A DNA stretch of 20,783 nucleotides from Isoetes engelmannii (taxonomy: Eukaryota; Streptophyta; Lycopodiopsida; Isoetales; Isoetaceae): NCBI GenBank assembly GCA_011763485.2, contig JAANSK020277380.1, positions 1 to 20,783 of the forward strand, read 5' to 3'. Numbering within the stretch: position 1 is the stretch's first letter; each line of letters starts with the position of its first letter. The notes under the pieces were generated by a model. The model did not search any database, was not told the origin of the DNA, and saw only the letters and a program-made list of their open reading frames with translations. The position numbers and the translations under genes are program-made. Below are positions 9,410-19,402 of this stretch, in pieces.

Positions 9410-10853
9410 CAATGTAAGGTGGTTGGGGGTAGGAGCCAATCGAGCAATGTAGTATGGTGTGTGGTCACAATCTAATTGGATGCTGCCTACTGGCGTGACA
9501 TTAAAACTACTATTTACTATCTTTTATCACATGAACTTTGTATAAACTTCTCATACATACTATGTATTTCTCATGTAATGACCAATTGGAATAATCCCAA
9601 TAATTATCGATAGGGAAACGTAAATAATATGCCTGCTAACGGGCCAAGCTCGTTACATCTAGCGTGGCAAAGCAAACACTAACTCTCTCTTTTATATAGC
9701 TTTTGTATATTTCTTTGTGGATAGTATGAATATGCACAAATGTCCTACATCCCTTGCTGCATAAAAGAGGCCCTCTACTACTATATATAAAGATAGATAG
9801 ATTTTACACACACCCAGATGGGACATGCCCCCACCATTGCACACGACTGAAGTGGGTCCTTCTCCCACTAACTTTACAATGATCATGGCGACTTTCAGAA
9901 TGAGCCATTGAACCTGTGACCTTGGGCATGGCATGGCAGTTTAGGGGACCTCAACATGGGGTTTAGCATTCTGATTTAATGTTTGACTTGAGCCTCTTAA
10001 TTCCTATTCTTGTGTTCTTACTTGCCCGTTGGACTCAAGTACTTGTATAATGTTGTTGTATTTATATCATACCTACACTCTCCGCATATTTTTCTCTCAG
10101 ATTTCTCTTGTTTTCTCAAGGTTTGTGACAAAAATCTCCTGATGTTTTGCAAATGTAAATCATCATTTTCAAACCATTACCAAACAATTTTAACCAATAT
10201 CCACAATCTCATGAAGTTGGCGAGAAGGGCAAAACAACTAGACATGAGACATAGAAACCTTAGCAGTGTTCCACAAGCACAACCCCTTTATTATCCCCTT
10301 CTAAGCAGCAGAAGTAGAAACATGAACGCACACTCAAAAGAGAAGAGCTTCGTTGCCTTACCATGACATAGCACCTGCCCAAATTAAGCAAGAATAGGTA
10401 ATGGAGTCCACATAGCAAAGCACTTCTGCCAATCCACAGCATGATCTTCCAAAGATGGAACATAACTAAATATTGAAGACTTTTAACAAAAATAATTCAG
10501 GCCCCGTTTAAACCAAGAACATAAAGATTCAAGCATGTACAACCAAATAATAACGGCAAAGACCTCGGTGCATCCAAGATTTAAAAATTAAAAAATTAAA
10601 AGTGCCTCCACTAGCATGCTTAAATGGCGGATTATGTTTCCAAAAGCATGCAAGACAAGATTCAAATAAAACTAAAAATGGCCTCCAAATCTCCACAAAA
10701 ACTAGTAGCAATTTGGATTTTAAAGGAGGAGGAGAAGCAATTTTTACATCATGCCACTTAGCAGCAGCATCTCTAAGGCATATGACACACATAGCACTCT
10801 AATATTGCTTAGTTGTGTAATTGTTGGGTCTTGCCCCCAGCCACCTTACATTG
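9410..10853. repeat. Pair of inverted 30-nt repeats 1.4 kb apart
   Basis: Bases 9410-9439 match the reverse complement of 10824-10853 at 26 of 30 positions, including an uninterrupted 13-mer CAATGTAAGGTGG. A looser, related GC-rich patch (GCCCCCACCATTGCA) lies at about 9828-9842. The pair could be the terminal repeats of a decayed DNA element or two opposed copies of a dispersed repeat. No transposase lies between them. Confidence 0.55.
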
Positions 10854-11320
10854 AATGTGACTTTAGACGGCCTCGAACTTGAGACATATTTGTTTCGACC
10901 AAATGTCCAAGCGCAAGATCTAACATTAAAGAAGGTACAACAAAATGAAATGGCACTTTGATGTACAATGGCACATAGAAAACAAAATCATAGCCGTAGG
11001 CATAGCCATTCTTATATACTCCGATTGTCAGTATAAAATCTTTGAAAAAGTTCGATATTATAGTATATTACCAGTAACACAGACTTTTGCTTGGGTCTTT
11101 TGTAGAACAGAAGTATGAGGGGTTTAATGCTCCCCCAATAGTTGGTTATCTATAAAGTTGGTGCAACAAATTACCACAATAAATTTTCATCAATTATCAA
11201 GATAATCTTCTGGTGGGATCTACTCTTTATTTTAACTCCTCCGGCGGTCTTCTTGACAGCCATATAGCCATAATTTAAGGGTAAGACTCTTGTATGAGTG
11301 GAGAAGTACTACCAATATTT

Positions 11321-11326
11321 TTTATT
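11321..11326 (-). terminator. Possible polyadenylation signal of the MPRPGPRPYECV gene
   Basis: TTTATT on the plus strand reads AATAAA on the minus strand, about 175 bases past the stop codon of the gene at 11500-13222. It is a plausible but unproven signal. Confidence 0.3.
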
Positions 11327-11499
11327 ACTTTGGAATAATTGAAGGGATTGATAGATATTTCCATGTCTGTGCTTCCAAATTCCCACTTTACTCAGATTGA
11401 ATATTCAATTGTCCCTTGAATTTAAGCATTACACAGTCTGCGAGATTGAATATTCATTACATAGTCCACGTCTACTTGCTTGAAAAATATTGTGGAAGG

Positions 11500-13222
11500 T
11501 TACAACAGCCCTTCTACAGACCAGCAAGCTTTAGTTTGTAAAGAATCTTTTGAGTCCCTTGCTTCAGCAGAACCGTGGTTCTTGTGCATCACAAACTTCT
11601 GCCTTTTCGTTACAGGGACGTCTATACTTGGGTTCACATCAATTGAAAGCATAGTTCTGGATGCTCCAAAATCTGACTTACTTAGTTCCATACCGGGAGG
11701 TCCAAGACGTAATTGCAAATCATCTGCGCTGGAGATCAAAGGACCTGAACCAACATGCTCCATTTGTGAGACTGTTCTAGCACTTGCTGCTTTGGTGTCC
11801 AAACCCCCATGTCTATATGACAATAAAGTCGATAACATTGCCCCAGAATTTGAAGCAGCTGTAAACTGGCTTGTATTACTGCGCAAACAAGGATTATTGC
11901 AAGATCGTTGCACCTCAGATACCCTTTCTGCTCCAGAAATGAATTTGGGCACTGAAGGCTGTGGCGTAGCATGTAGGGACCAATGTGCTGGCATCTGGAA
12001 CTGCTCATAGTTTGGTCGCTGCCCATAATATAGCATAGGTTGGATCCCTGTAGTTGAACATGTTCCATGACAATCTGCACTTTTTTCTAAACAGTATGCA
12101 ATTTCTCTTTGAGCTGTTTTTAAGGCAGGGGCATGTTCTTTAATAGGGCATTGCACCTCATTACTGATGGTAGCAAATGAAGGCAACCTTGCCAAAGAAC
12201 ATGGACCACATGGACCAAATGAGAAGTTATTAGAGTCCAAAATGGAATGGACCTTTGATGACTCCAAGGGTAGACCTCTCCCATCCAACACATGACTAGC
12301 ACTTGGTCCTTCTGAATGCATCTGTCCTCCTGGTATGCTATCCCCTGGCCATGTATATGTATTTTTACTAAAAAGCCTTTGCATATCCACCTTGGTATGG
12401 TCTTGAAATGCAGCAGAGAATCGAAGATTGCTCTGCTGTGTTTGAGTTGCAATGCTGTTGCTCAACGATGCAGAAGTTGAAATACTTGTACGTTTTGAAT
12501 GTGCAATACTGTGGCGAGGCCCAGATCGCTGTCCCCGAGGAACAGACTTGGGTGGACATCCAAGCGACAATGCAGCTACATCCAGAAACATAATACAGAT
12601 TTCAATATAAACTAGAAGATCTAAAAAAGAGATGTTTGAACTGTAATAACACACTAAGAGTACCAACATCTGGCTTACCCTCCACACAGGGCTCCATGTA
12701 TGGTCCCTCTTTGCTATTTGCTTTGCTATTGTCGGTCCGCCGAATCATAGTATTTACAGCATCCTCTAATCTCTCTTTCAAAGTCTGCAAATCTGTGTAC
12801 TCTTCCTGGATAGAACTTGTCGAATGTTAAAACACAAACCATTAAAGCCAAACAAAAAGGTTCTCCACAGCAAAAAGAGTCTAAAATGCACAGACCTCTG
12901 ATCTGGCCTTTGAATATAGTATCTCCTCTGCACGAAGAACAACTGTAGGCAACTTCTCTTGCCATTCTTTTTTCTTCCTAGTTTCACCCTTGTGTAATTC
13001 TGTCACAACCCTGGCACATACATTGCAAAACCCAGTTATGTGGGTCAAGATACAACATAGATAAGACTTGCACTATGCCATGGAGAAGAGCACAAGGTAA
13101 GAGATGAAGGAAGAAATTTACCGGAAGATATCTTGAGTGAGGCTACCCCTCAGAGGCTGGTGCGAATCGCTGTGCCATGCTCTTCTAACACACTCATAGG
13201 GTCTTGGACCTGGTCTTGGCAT
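11500..13222 (-). CDS. Conserved plant nuclear-type protein beginning MPRPGPRPYECV (putative histone-acetyltransferase-like family)
   Basis: Four exons on the minus strand: 13222-13122, 13010-12896, 12805-12679 and 12575-11500. They total 1419 nt and give 472 residues, with GT...AG introns and matching phases. The first three exons encode the conserved part: MPRPGPRPYECVRRAWHSDS, then ELHKGETRKKKEWQEKLPTV, then the AEEILYSKA helix, then EDAVNTMIRR. Exon 4 opens with ALSLGCPPKSVPRGQRSGPR. This order matches a plant-wide family annotated as histone-acetyltransferase-like or unknown; I see no acetyl-CoA-binding motif, so the enzymatic label should not be trusted. The long fourth exon is Ser/Pro/Gln-rich and probably disordered. 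Near the end are LQLRL (residues 401-405, an LxLxL EAR-type repressor motif) and a basic patch TKRQK (437-441), possibly a nuclear signal. The start is fixed by the conserved N-terminus. A minus-strand frame reads on past the exon 4 acceptor up to 12687, but the family and splice sites favour the four-exon model. Confidence 0.88.
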
Positions 13223-14250
13223 TGTGCAACTTGATCTTCCACAAAAGAAAAAACTTAACCACAACACAATGATCTAAAATCGTACCAGCACTATCTTCCC
13301 ACTTATGCCTGCCGCTGATGTGCTACTCTTGTGATACTGATAATATGTCCCTCATCTTGTTATAGCCCATAGGCCAATTTGCAGACAATAAATATACTTG
13401 ATACCAAATATTACTCCTCATTGCCCCCTTTCATTCTGACTTACAGTTTCCCTCCAACAAGTTACTTGCTCCGGATAACAAATCCCCAAAACAGATTAGC
13501 AAATCCCGACCTCGACAGGTACTTCGTCATCTATAAGACTGAGAAAACAGGGGAAACGCCAGCGCCCAGAAGAAGCTAGCAAGCATGAGCTGAGCAACAG
13601 AGTGGCCCTGCATTTCCAAGCAAAAAAAAAGCTCGTTTTCATGAGACAGATACACTGGACTAAAAGGTCTACCGGAGGAAGAGGGGACCCAGAAACCGCA
13701 GGGCAAAAGGAAAGGCACGCCACATGGAAAAGGGCCGCTGGAAAAGGAGATCAGCAGCACCAAACAACCCCACCTGCTTCCCCCAACAAACTGTCCCAAA
13801 CAGATAAATTCACCCCCTTACCTACTGTTGTATTCTTCTTCATTCCGGTATCAAACCTTACTCCCCCATGAATCCAGTGCCGTATTCTTCTTTACAGGTG
13901 TTGTTTTTCTAAGAGCTGCTATGAGATTTGAGCCAACCCGGAGTGATAGGAGCCATCGCCATCTCAATACGGCAGCCATAACCACGCCTGTTTGGGGGGA
14001 GAGAGACCAAAACAGTACAAATTTGCGAAGGAAAACTGTGCGAGAGGGAATGTATATAAGGCGAAGATCTACGGCAAACGAGATAAAAACCAGAATTAAA
14101 GCAAGCAACCTACCTCATCGTCATGGCCATACGGTCTTCTACGGGCCCCTTTCCTCGCCGGGTTGTCGTTTTCCAGGCCATCGCCATCGCCAAAGCTCGA
14201 TAGGTACACCATTTTAGACAAAGGTAAAAATATGACGCTGTTAGGTTTTG
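13223..14250. promoter_or_regulatory. Upstream region of the MPRPGPRPYECV gene; possible TATA element
   Basis: No coding gene is supported here. It should hold the 5' untranslated leader and promoter of the minus-strand gene. TATATAAGG at 14052-14060 is a good TATA-like string on the plus strand, and the same bases read ATATA on the minus strand, so direction is unclear. On the plus strand it is followed about 60 bases later by an ATG (14122) opening a frame of only 26 codons. Several frames that look open here are GC-richer non-coding sequence. Confidence 0.3.
13365..13379 (+). repeat. 15-nt match to the LINE 3' end
   Basis: GCCCATAGGCCAATT is identical to part of the 3' untranslated region of LINE copy 1 (about 8828-8842). 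It could be the stub of a third, heavily truncated insertion in the leader region of the neighbouring gene, or chance. Flanking bases give only weak support (AATAAA-like bases follow). Confidence 0.25.
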
Positions 14251-14522
14251 TTTAATGACTACAGTAAAATCTGGGGCATCCCTGGACCACCACGTGGAGG
14301 GCAGACAGTGGGTCCACCTCAGCCGCCCTAAATTTAATATTTTAGTTGATACAACCATACCCCCCATGAACATGTTCACCACCCTCCTCTTCCCTAGAAT
14401 GTGGATCCCAATCTCTGGGCCATACCCCATGAGCCCTGGGTCTTGCATATCAATTGCTTTGAATTGTCGTGACGTCTTCTCGAATCCCCTTCGCCCACGT
14501 ACTTCCACACCCCGAGACTCGG

Positions 14523-14598
14523 CTTCTATCCCAGCAATCCCTTCCAGTAGTCTAATCTGACTTCTATCCCAGCAATCCCTTCAAGTAGTCTAATCTGA
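14523..14598. repeat. 38-bp tandem duplication
   Basis: Units 14523-14560 and 14561-14598 differ at a single base (C/A). A recent local duplication in non-coding DNA upstream of the minus-strand gene. Confidence 0.95.
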
Positions 14599-15382
14599 CT
14601 GCACCTTGCTGGAGCCTCTGTTCATATACAGCGCAAGCCATGCCCCCTCTGACATGGTTGAGAGACATATCATTGCAATCTACAGTTGCATCTCTTATTT
14701 TACTCATATGTTAGATTGGTCTCGGAATCTGAGTGTTATTCTCTTTTGTCATTTTTGTGGCTTTCTCTCTACTACTCTTGCACCCAAGGTTGCATTCTCA
14801 TTCCACTGCCTAGCATGCATTCATTGTAAGATACAGAACGTGTCAGTGTTTTTGTAACTCAGTCAAAATGGTGCTGAAGCTCTTTGACACTTTTGTCAGT
14901 GTCAATTTCTCAGTGTCTGCCAGCTTTCCATGCACATCAGATTGATATTCTGAGAGATTAAACACATCATATTGATATTGTGAGAGATTACACTATGTCG
15001 TACGTCATCCAAGTAGGCTTGCTGCCAGATGGATTTTGACAAATAGTTGTAAATTATAGTGCGATGGTCCCCGTATATGTTAAACCTAATATTAAAAGGC
15101 AAATTGTCTGTGAGCTAATTCTCGTGGTGGTTGTTGTTGTATGTTATAATCATATAATAACTCCTTTAAAGTGTTTGTCATCCGAGCATGACATAAGTCA
15201 ATATGGACATTATGACACGCCATTAGAGTGGAAGGAGTGCTAAAGTGTCTTGTGTTATTTTAATTAAACCAACCTCTATCATTACCTTAACTCACATGTT
15301 GTTGTCATCGCTGCATCTGGACCATCCATTGAAATGAATTGAAATTTAAGAACCTTGCTGCGCGCCAAGGAGAGCTGCCCCG
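14599..15382. other. Intergenic stretch, no gene seen
   Basis: AT-rich sequence with no supported gene. A short direct repeat (AGATTGATATTCTGAGAGATTA at about 14939 and a similar copy at about 14969) is the only visible structure. Confidence 0.45.
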
Positions 15383-15505
15383 TTGATGATGAACTTACCT
15401 TCGGACTGCAGATAATCGGCCTTGGTTGATGACTTAGCTTCGGCATACTGATAATCAGTCATGGATCCTGGTAATCTGTTTCGGCAACCTGATAATCAGG
15501 TTTGG
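15383..15505. repeat. Three imperfect tandem units of about 40 bp
   Basis: Units start near 15383, 15426 and 15465, anchored by TTCGG at 15400, 15439 and 15480 and each followed by ATAATC. The second and third contain the palindrome CTGATAATCAG. They lie just upstream of two fold-back elements. Confidence 0.75.
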
Positions 15506-15556
15506 ATGATGTTTATTTGTGGCTGTAATCTTCTTGAGGGGAGGGTTATCCTCCTC

Positions 15557-15674
15557 TTAACACCCTGTTCCAGGGCCTGTTATCAAAGTAAACTAACATG
15601 TTATGGCCATAACAAGAATTGTTATAACAATAACACATGTATCTGTTGATATGTGGCCCTGGACAGGGTGTTAA
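15557..15674. mobile_element. MITE-like fold-back element 1
   Basis: The whole 118 bp folds on itself. TTAACACCCTGTTCCAGGGCC at the left matches the complement of the right end with a one-base gap, and similarity continues toward a centre rich in ATAACA palindromes (GTTATGGCCATAAC, ATTGTTATAACAAT). TTAA stands at both ends. It has no coding capacity. Its left 20 bases match those of the next element with five differences, all transitions, so the two are related. Confidence 0.8.
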
Positions 15675-15678
15675 GGTT

Positions 15679-15802
15679 GATAACGCCCTATTTTGGGGCC
15701 ATTATGGGCAAGCAAATGGCCTCGGTTGTACTGTAGTTGTGCTTGCTTGGCGTGGCCTCGGCCATTTGCTTGCCTATAACGGCCCCAAAATAGGGCGTTA
15801 TC
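15679..15802. mobile_element. MITE-like fold-back element 2
   Basis: The arms 15679-15721 and 15760-15802 are 43 nt each with two mismatches, starting GATAACGCCCTATTTTGGGG and ending in its complement. The loop is 38 nt (15722-15759). It lies five bases after element 1 and shares its terminal pattern TAACRCCCTRTTYYRGGGCC. It is non-coding. The arms are much better preserved than those of element 1, so it is probably younger. Confidence 0.88.
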
Positions 15803-16580
15803 TAGCCCATGTTGTTTTTCTTCTTTTCTTTTCTTCTATTTATTGATCTATCTATCTTCTATCATGCTCAATGTTTGGGTTGTCACAACCAATCAACGCC
15901 TACAACACAAGTAAGTAAGTAACCTTCTCGTCGTGACAACGTAGTTGCGCCTTTATACAATAGTTCGCAAATTCCAAAGCCATAAAAACAATGTGCATAA
16001 CTTTTGAGAGGAGCTATGCAATACTTATCTGATTTGTTCAATCGTGGAGATTTGGATGTTGAAGTCCTTGACAACGAATAAAGAGACACTTGTAAGCACT
16101 TAAGACTGAGAAGCTTTGCTAGAGCATAACTACTAAAAGAGAGCCTTTTTGGAACTCCGAGAATGATTGAAGAAAATATTGTGTCGTGACTCGTGCAAAA
16201 TTTTTCATATAGTAGAAAGTGGGGTAAACATCGAGATATATATCATGATTTTGTTGTACATTTTGCTATTGTTGGCTAACATTGCACAATTTTCGGGATG
16301 AGCATGGGGCCATACTAAGATAAGAATGCATGTGTATGAGCACAAAAGCTGGAGTCCATATTAGTGAAAACCTTCATTACCTGCTAGTTCCTCTCGTTTT
16401 GGTCATTATATGGCAAAATTTAGCATTTTGACTCGTGGACATTCTTGACACTACCATAAAAGGATGAGATGGAATTCCCATAAGCATTCAGATGTTTTTG
16501 GTGGGTTCGTCAGTTGAGTAATAACGAACGTTGACTTAGACCAATCAAGGATCGTTGACGAGGAATTTTTTTATTTTAGA
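15803..16580. other. Spacer, no gene seen
   Basis: AT-rich sequence without a supported reading frame or RNA gene. The LINE copy on the minus strand ends at its right border. Confidence 0.45.
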
Positions 16581-18095
16581 GAATTGAATTGAATCAAATT
16601 TGATGGATTTCTTTCGTCCACGGAGACCAATAGGCCTATGGGACCCAATCGAAGAGCACAACAAACATATTACTGTTTGAATTAAAAAACCCCCACTCAG
16701 AAGGTTTTCGAGGAAAAAAACTTGGTAGCAACAAGCATGCTGATAAACTGTACAATAATACATTTCAAGGTAGTGTCTGAGGACATAGTTGAGTGTGCAT
16801 ATCCATCACCTCCTGAAAATATGATCCAACTAACCCCACTGAAGTCGTATCTAACATCACATAGAGCGGCTGGTTAGGCAGGACCAACTCAACATAGTGT
16901 GCCCGGATGTGGTCAAATGCCGGACAAATTTTAAAGAGTGTCACGCTCATCCTCAATGGCTTTCAACTGGCAACACTAACAAAGCATGCCGTCTCATGCC
17001 CCCCGTAACCATCTGTCTATCTCGATCCTGAGGTGATGAGAACCTGTGCAAATGGAAGCTATCAGTCTGTGCTTTCTCATAGGCAAATGTGTATGCATGT
17101 AACATTTTGGATCTCGTTCAAGTATGGGTTTGATCTAGCGCTGGTAGTATGTTGTCTTAACCTATTCTAGAGCACCAGCATTCCAAAGCTTGCTAAGGAA
17201 GAAAAGACCGCGATACTGCCTCAAGTTATGGTGATCCTTCTTCAGTTTATACTTGTATGCACCTGCACATTCCATTAGCAGAACCACCAAGCTTGTTTTT
17301 CCTTCCAGTAGGCTGTGATTCATTGTGGCCCCATTGCCATTGTTTAAGCAAGCTTGGAAAGACGAGCATTGCCCATACTGACCAACTTTTGAAAGTAGAT
17401 GATGTGACGGTTGTGTTCGGCCCTCTGAAGTGGCAAGAAATTTGTCTCATGCAGAAGAATCTGATATGGGACTGTGGATTTTACCCCAAGTGCCTGACTA
17501 AGAAGGCTTCTTGTACCCGCTCCAAGTCATACCAGGTGGCAAGGGATACCACCGAGCCACAGACCTCGACCCCATATAGAAGAAGGGTCGTGCGACTGAT
17601 GGGCCTAATCGTACAACTGTACTTTTTAAATGTTGTTCTGCATTGCATACAGTGCCTTCCAGTTTGTTGTCACTCGTAGCCGGATAGAAGTGTCCCAAAA
17701 TATGGTAGAGAAGGAAACTCCGCTCGTAAATACGTATAGGTGGGTGCCACCTCCAGATTTTGCCTCTCATAAGTGGAGGGATGCCTTGACTGACATGGAT
17801 GAGACGAGCAATACCTTAATCTTAGCCTGTATGTTAGCCGGGTTTAAGGTAAGTATCGTTAGCGTATATGAGCTATCTAATGATATGGTGTCTGAGCTGA
17901 GTTGCACCATCCCTAGCTGATCAACAAGCCCACCCCTAATTGATCAATATAGAGGCAAAATAGCGTTGAGGAGAGCGAGCATTCCTGACGGACCCCAATA
18001 CTAATATTGAAAGGTTGGCCTGATGGTTTCCCAAGACACAATGTTGAAAGCCTTCATAATGAAAAGCAATTTAGCATATAAAAAAGTCCATATGT
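16581..18095 (-). mobile_element. LINE copy 2, 5'-truncated and internally deleted, minus strand
   Basis: Reading the minus strand from 18095 down: KAFNIVSWE (near 18040), IGVRQECSLSSTLFCLYIDQL (near 17990-17930), LIYAND (17872-17855), then a deletion of about 60 bases relative to copy 1. Next come LEVAPTYTYL and, in another frame, DTSIRLRVTTNWKALYAMQN. The C-terminal block follows: RKHRLIASICTGSHHLRIEI, and VLPNQP... near 16870. The 3' untranslated part, with CATAGGCC and GGTCTCCGTGG, ends at a TTCAA-type repeat (16581-16606). Each block aligns with copy 1 in order. Stops and frameshifts are frequent. The YADD box reads YAND, so the enzyme is dead. Confidence 0.85.
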
Positions 18096-18690
18096 TAGGC
18101 CTTTACATGTTGCATTGGTCCCCAAATCTTCCATGAGGACCCAAAAAGGGATAGAAGTACAAAAAAGCTAGAGTTTAGAAATACGTCTCTCATTTCAAGT
18201 CTCTTTCCATGCTTTGTGTATTGCCATGCTTTATTGACCTTCAATCATCTCAAGGAAATGGCTCATATTTAAGAATGGGTATAGGGTGATTTGTCCTTTT
18301 TCCGTTCAAACTTCTATTATGCCCTTAGTTACTAGGCTTGGATTATTGATTGGATAATACTTTGATTCTTTGTGCCTTCTCTAAAGTATTTTAGATAATG
18401 CAACTTCTCAAATAAGGCAAAGTTAGATGCCATACAAGAATCTTGGCTCCACTAGGGAGCGATGTGGGCACTTCATCCTTTGTGGTGGAAATCAGACCCA
18501 ATATAATGATCTTACCCCTCCCTTAACGTATGACCTTAATTTTTCCTTCTCTTGTATTGGTCGTGCTTTCCCAAGCTTTATATCCACATACGCATAGAAG
18601 TTGTGATCCAGCCTCTGCCATGACTTTGAAAGGCTTTGTTAAATATTGTTGGATTTGTGTGTTGTTCTACATGCTAACTTAACTGAAAAC
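18096..18690. other. Spacer, no gene seen
   Basis: AT-rich sequence with no supported frame. Sequence similarity to LINE copy 1 is lost beyond about 18095. Confidence 0.45.
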
Positions 18691-19006
18691 CACTTCGCAC
18701 TCGATTAGTTAAAAAATTTGGTTAAAAATAACTTAACTAGCTAACTAAATGCTTTCGCACATGTCTAGTTAAGTTAGCCAAAGACATAAAAATATTTAAT
18801 CACATTTAACTAAACTTAAAGGTGACCTCTATGAGGTCATTTAGCTTTTAGTGCTATTTTCTATTTTAGTTAACTTTTAGTTAATTTTGCTAACTTAAAC
18901 AAACATAGTGCGAAGACAAATTTAGTTAGTGTTTTTGGTTAAAAAAGTTAATTAATTCTCCAATAAATTTCTTAACTATATGTTAACGTAACTAGTGGTG
19001 CGAATG
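18691..19006. mobile_element. AT-rich fold-back element with four TTCGCAC motifs
   Basis: TTCGCAC occurs at 18694 and 18754, and its complement GTGCGAA at 18908 and 18998, giving a nested inverted arrangement. Between them, TTAAC/GTTAA-rich arms match in reverse (for example CTAGTTAAGTTAGC near 18764 and GCTAACTTAAAC near 18890). Near the centre is the perfect palindrome TGACCTC-TAT-GAGGTCA (18823-18839). There is no coding sequence. It is best read as a MITE; the exact ends are uncertain. Confidence 0.75.
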
Positions 19007-19402
19007 TAAATTCGATGTCCTTTGTCTGCTTTGATAAAATCTTGATGTCTTTTCCAAGACAAGAATGGAGGGCAAACTTGATGGCCAAGTGAAGCATATT
19101 GAGAGGTTAGTTAGGGTCTAAAATGTTCCAAGATTTCTATGTTGTTTTAACCTAGTCTGATTGATAAATTCAAGCATTTCTTACTTAGCAAAACTTGGTA
19201 GTGTAGGTTCTATGCATTTAGTTGAAATGTGGAATGGTCAATATTTTATAAGTATCTATGAGCAATCACCATTTTAAACAGTTGCAGAATGAGTGTGGGC
19301 AATCATTTTGAGTAGTGAGCTTATGAGTTCCAAGGTGAGGGCATCATATATTCTATGCTTATCATATGACAGAAAGTTTGACCTACTTATGACAAATAGA
19401 CA
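19007..19402. other. Spacer, no gene seen
   Basis: AT-rich sequence with no supported feature before the base composition rises at about 19400. Confidence 0.45.

Larger units (their letters stand above)
8926..11499. other. 2.6-kb gene-poor stretch, probably old repeats
   Basis: No reading frame, splice series or RNA gene could be supported. Frames such as 9692-9934 (minus), 10010-10366 (plus) and 10529-10792 (minus) have no recognisable domain or intron-exon context. The stretch TGTTGGGAGTGAAATCCCA at 9384 looks like the start of many plant LTRs, but no matching second LTR, primer-binding site or gag/pol was found. Short AT/GATA repeats lie near 9781-9805. Confidence 0.4.

Noticed and set aside
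10529-10792. 87-codon minus-strand frame with Trp/Cys-rich stretches
   Set aside because: No recognisable domain, no flanking exons and no conservation evidence; the opposing plus frame is open over much the same bases.
10866-10886. tRNA-like B box (CCTCGAACTTGAGAC) suggesting a SINE or tRNA
   Set aside because: No A box at the right distance and no cloverleaf fold.
11480-12010. 176-codon plus-strand frame
   Set aside because: It lies antisense to the long fourth exon of the minus-strand gene, whose family, splice sites and phases are well supported.
11736-12080. Minus-strand frame in another phase of exon 4
   Set aside because: A shadow frame of the supported gene; no domain and no independent start context.
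13828-14508. Overlapping frames on both strands upstream of the MPRPGPRPYECV gene
   Set aside because: GC-richer leader or promoter DNA gives chance open frames; none shows domains or splice-linked continuation.
15557-15674. piggyBac assignment from TTAA at both ends
   Set aside because: The related neighbouring element lacks TTAA at its ends, so TTAA may simply be part of the terminal repeat.
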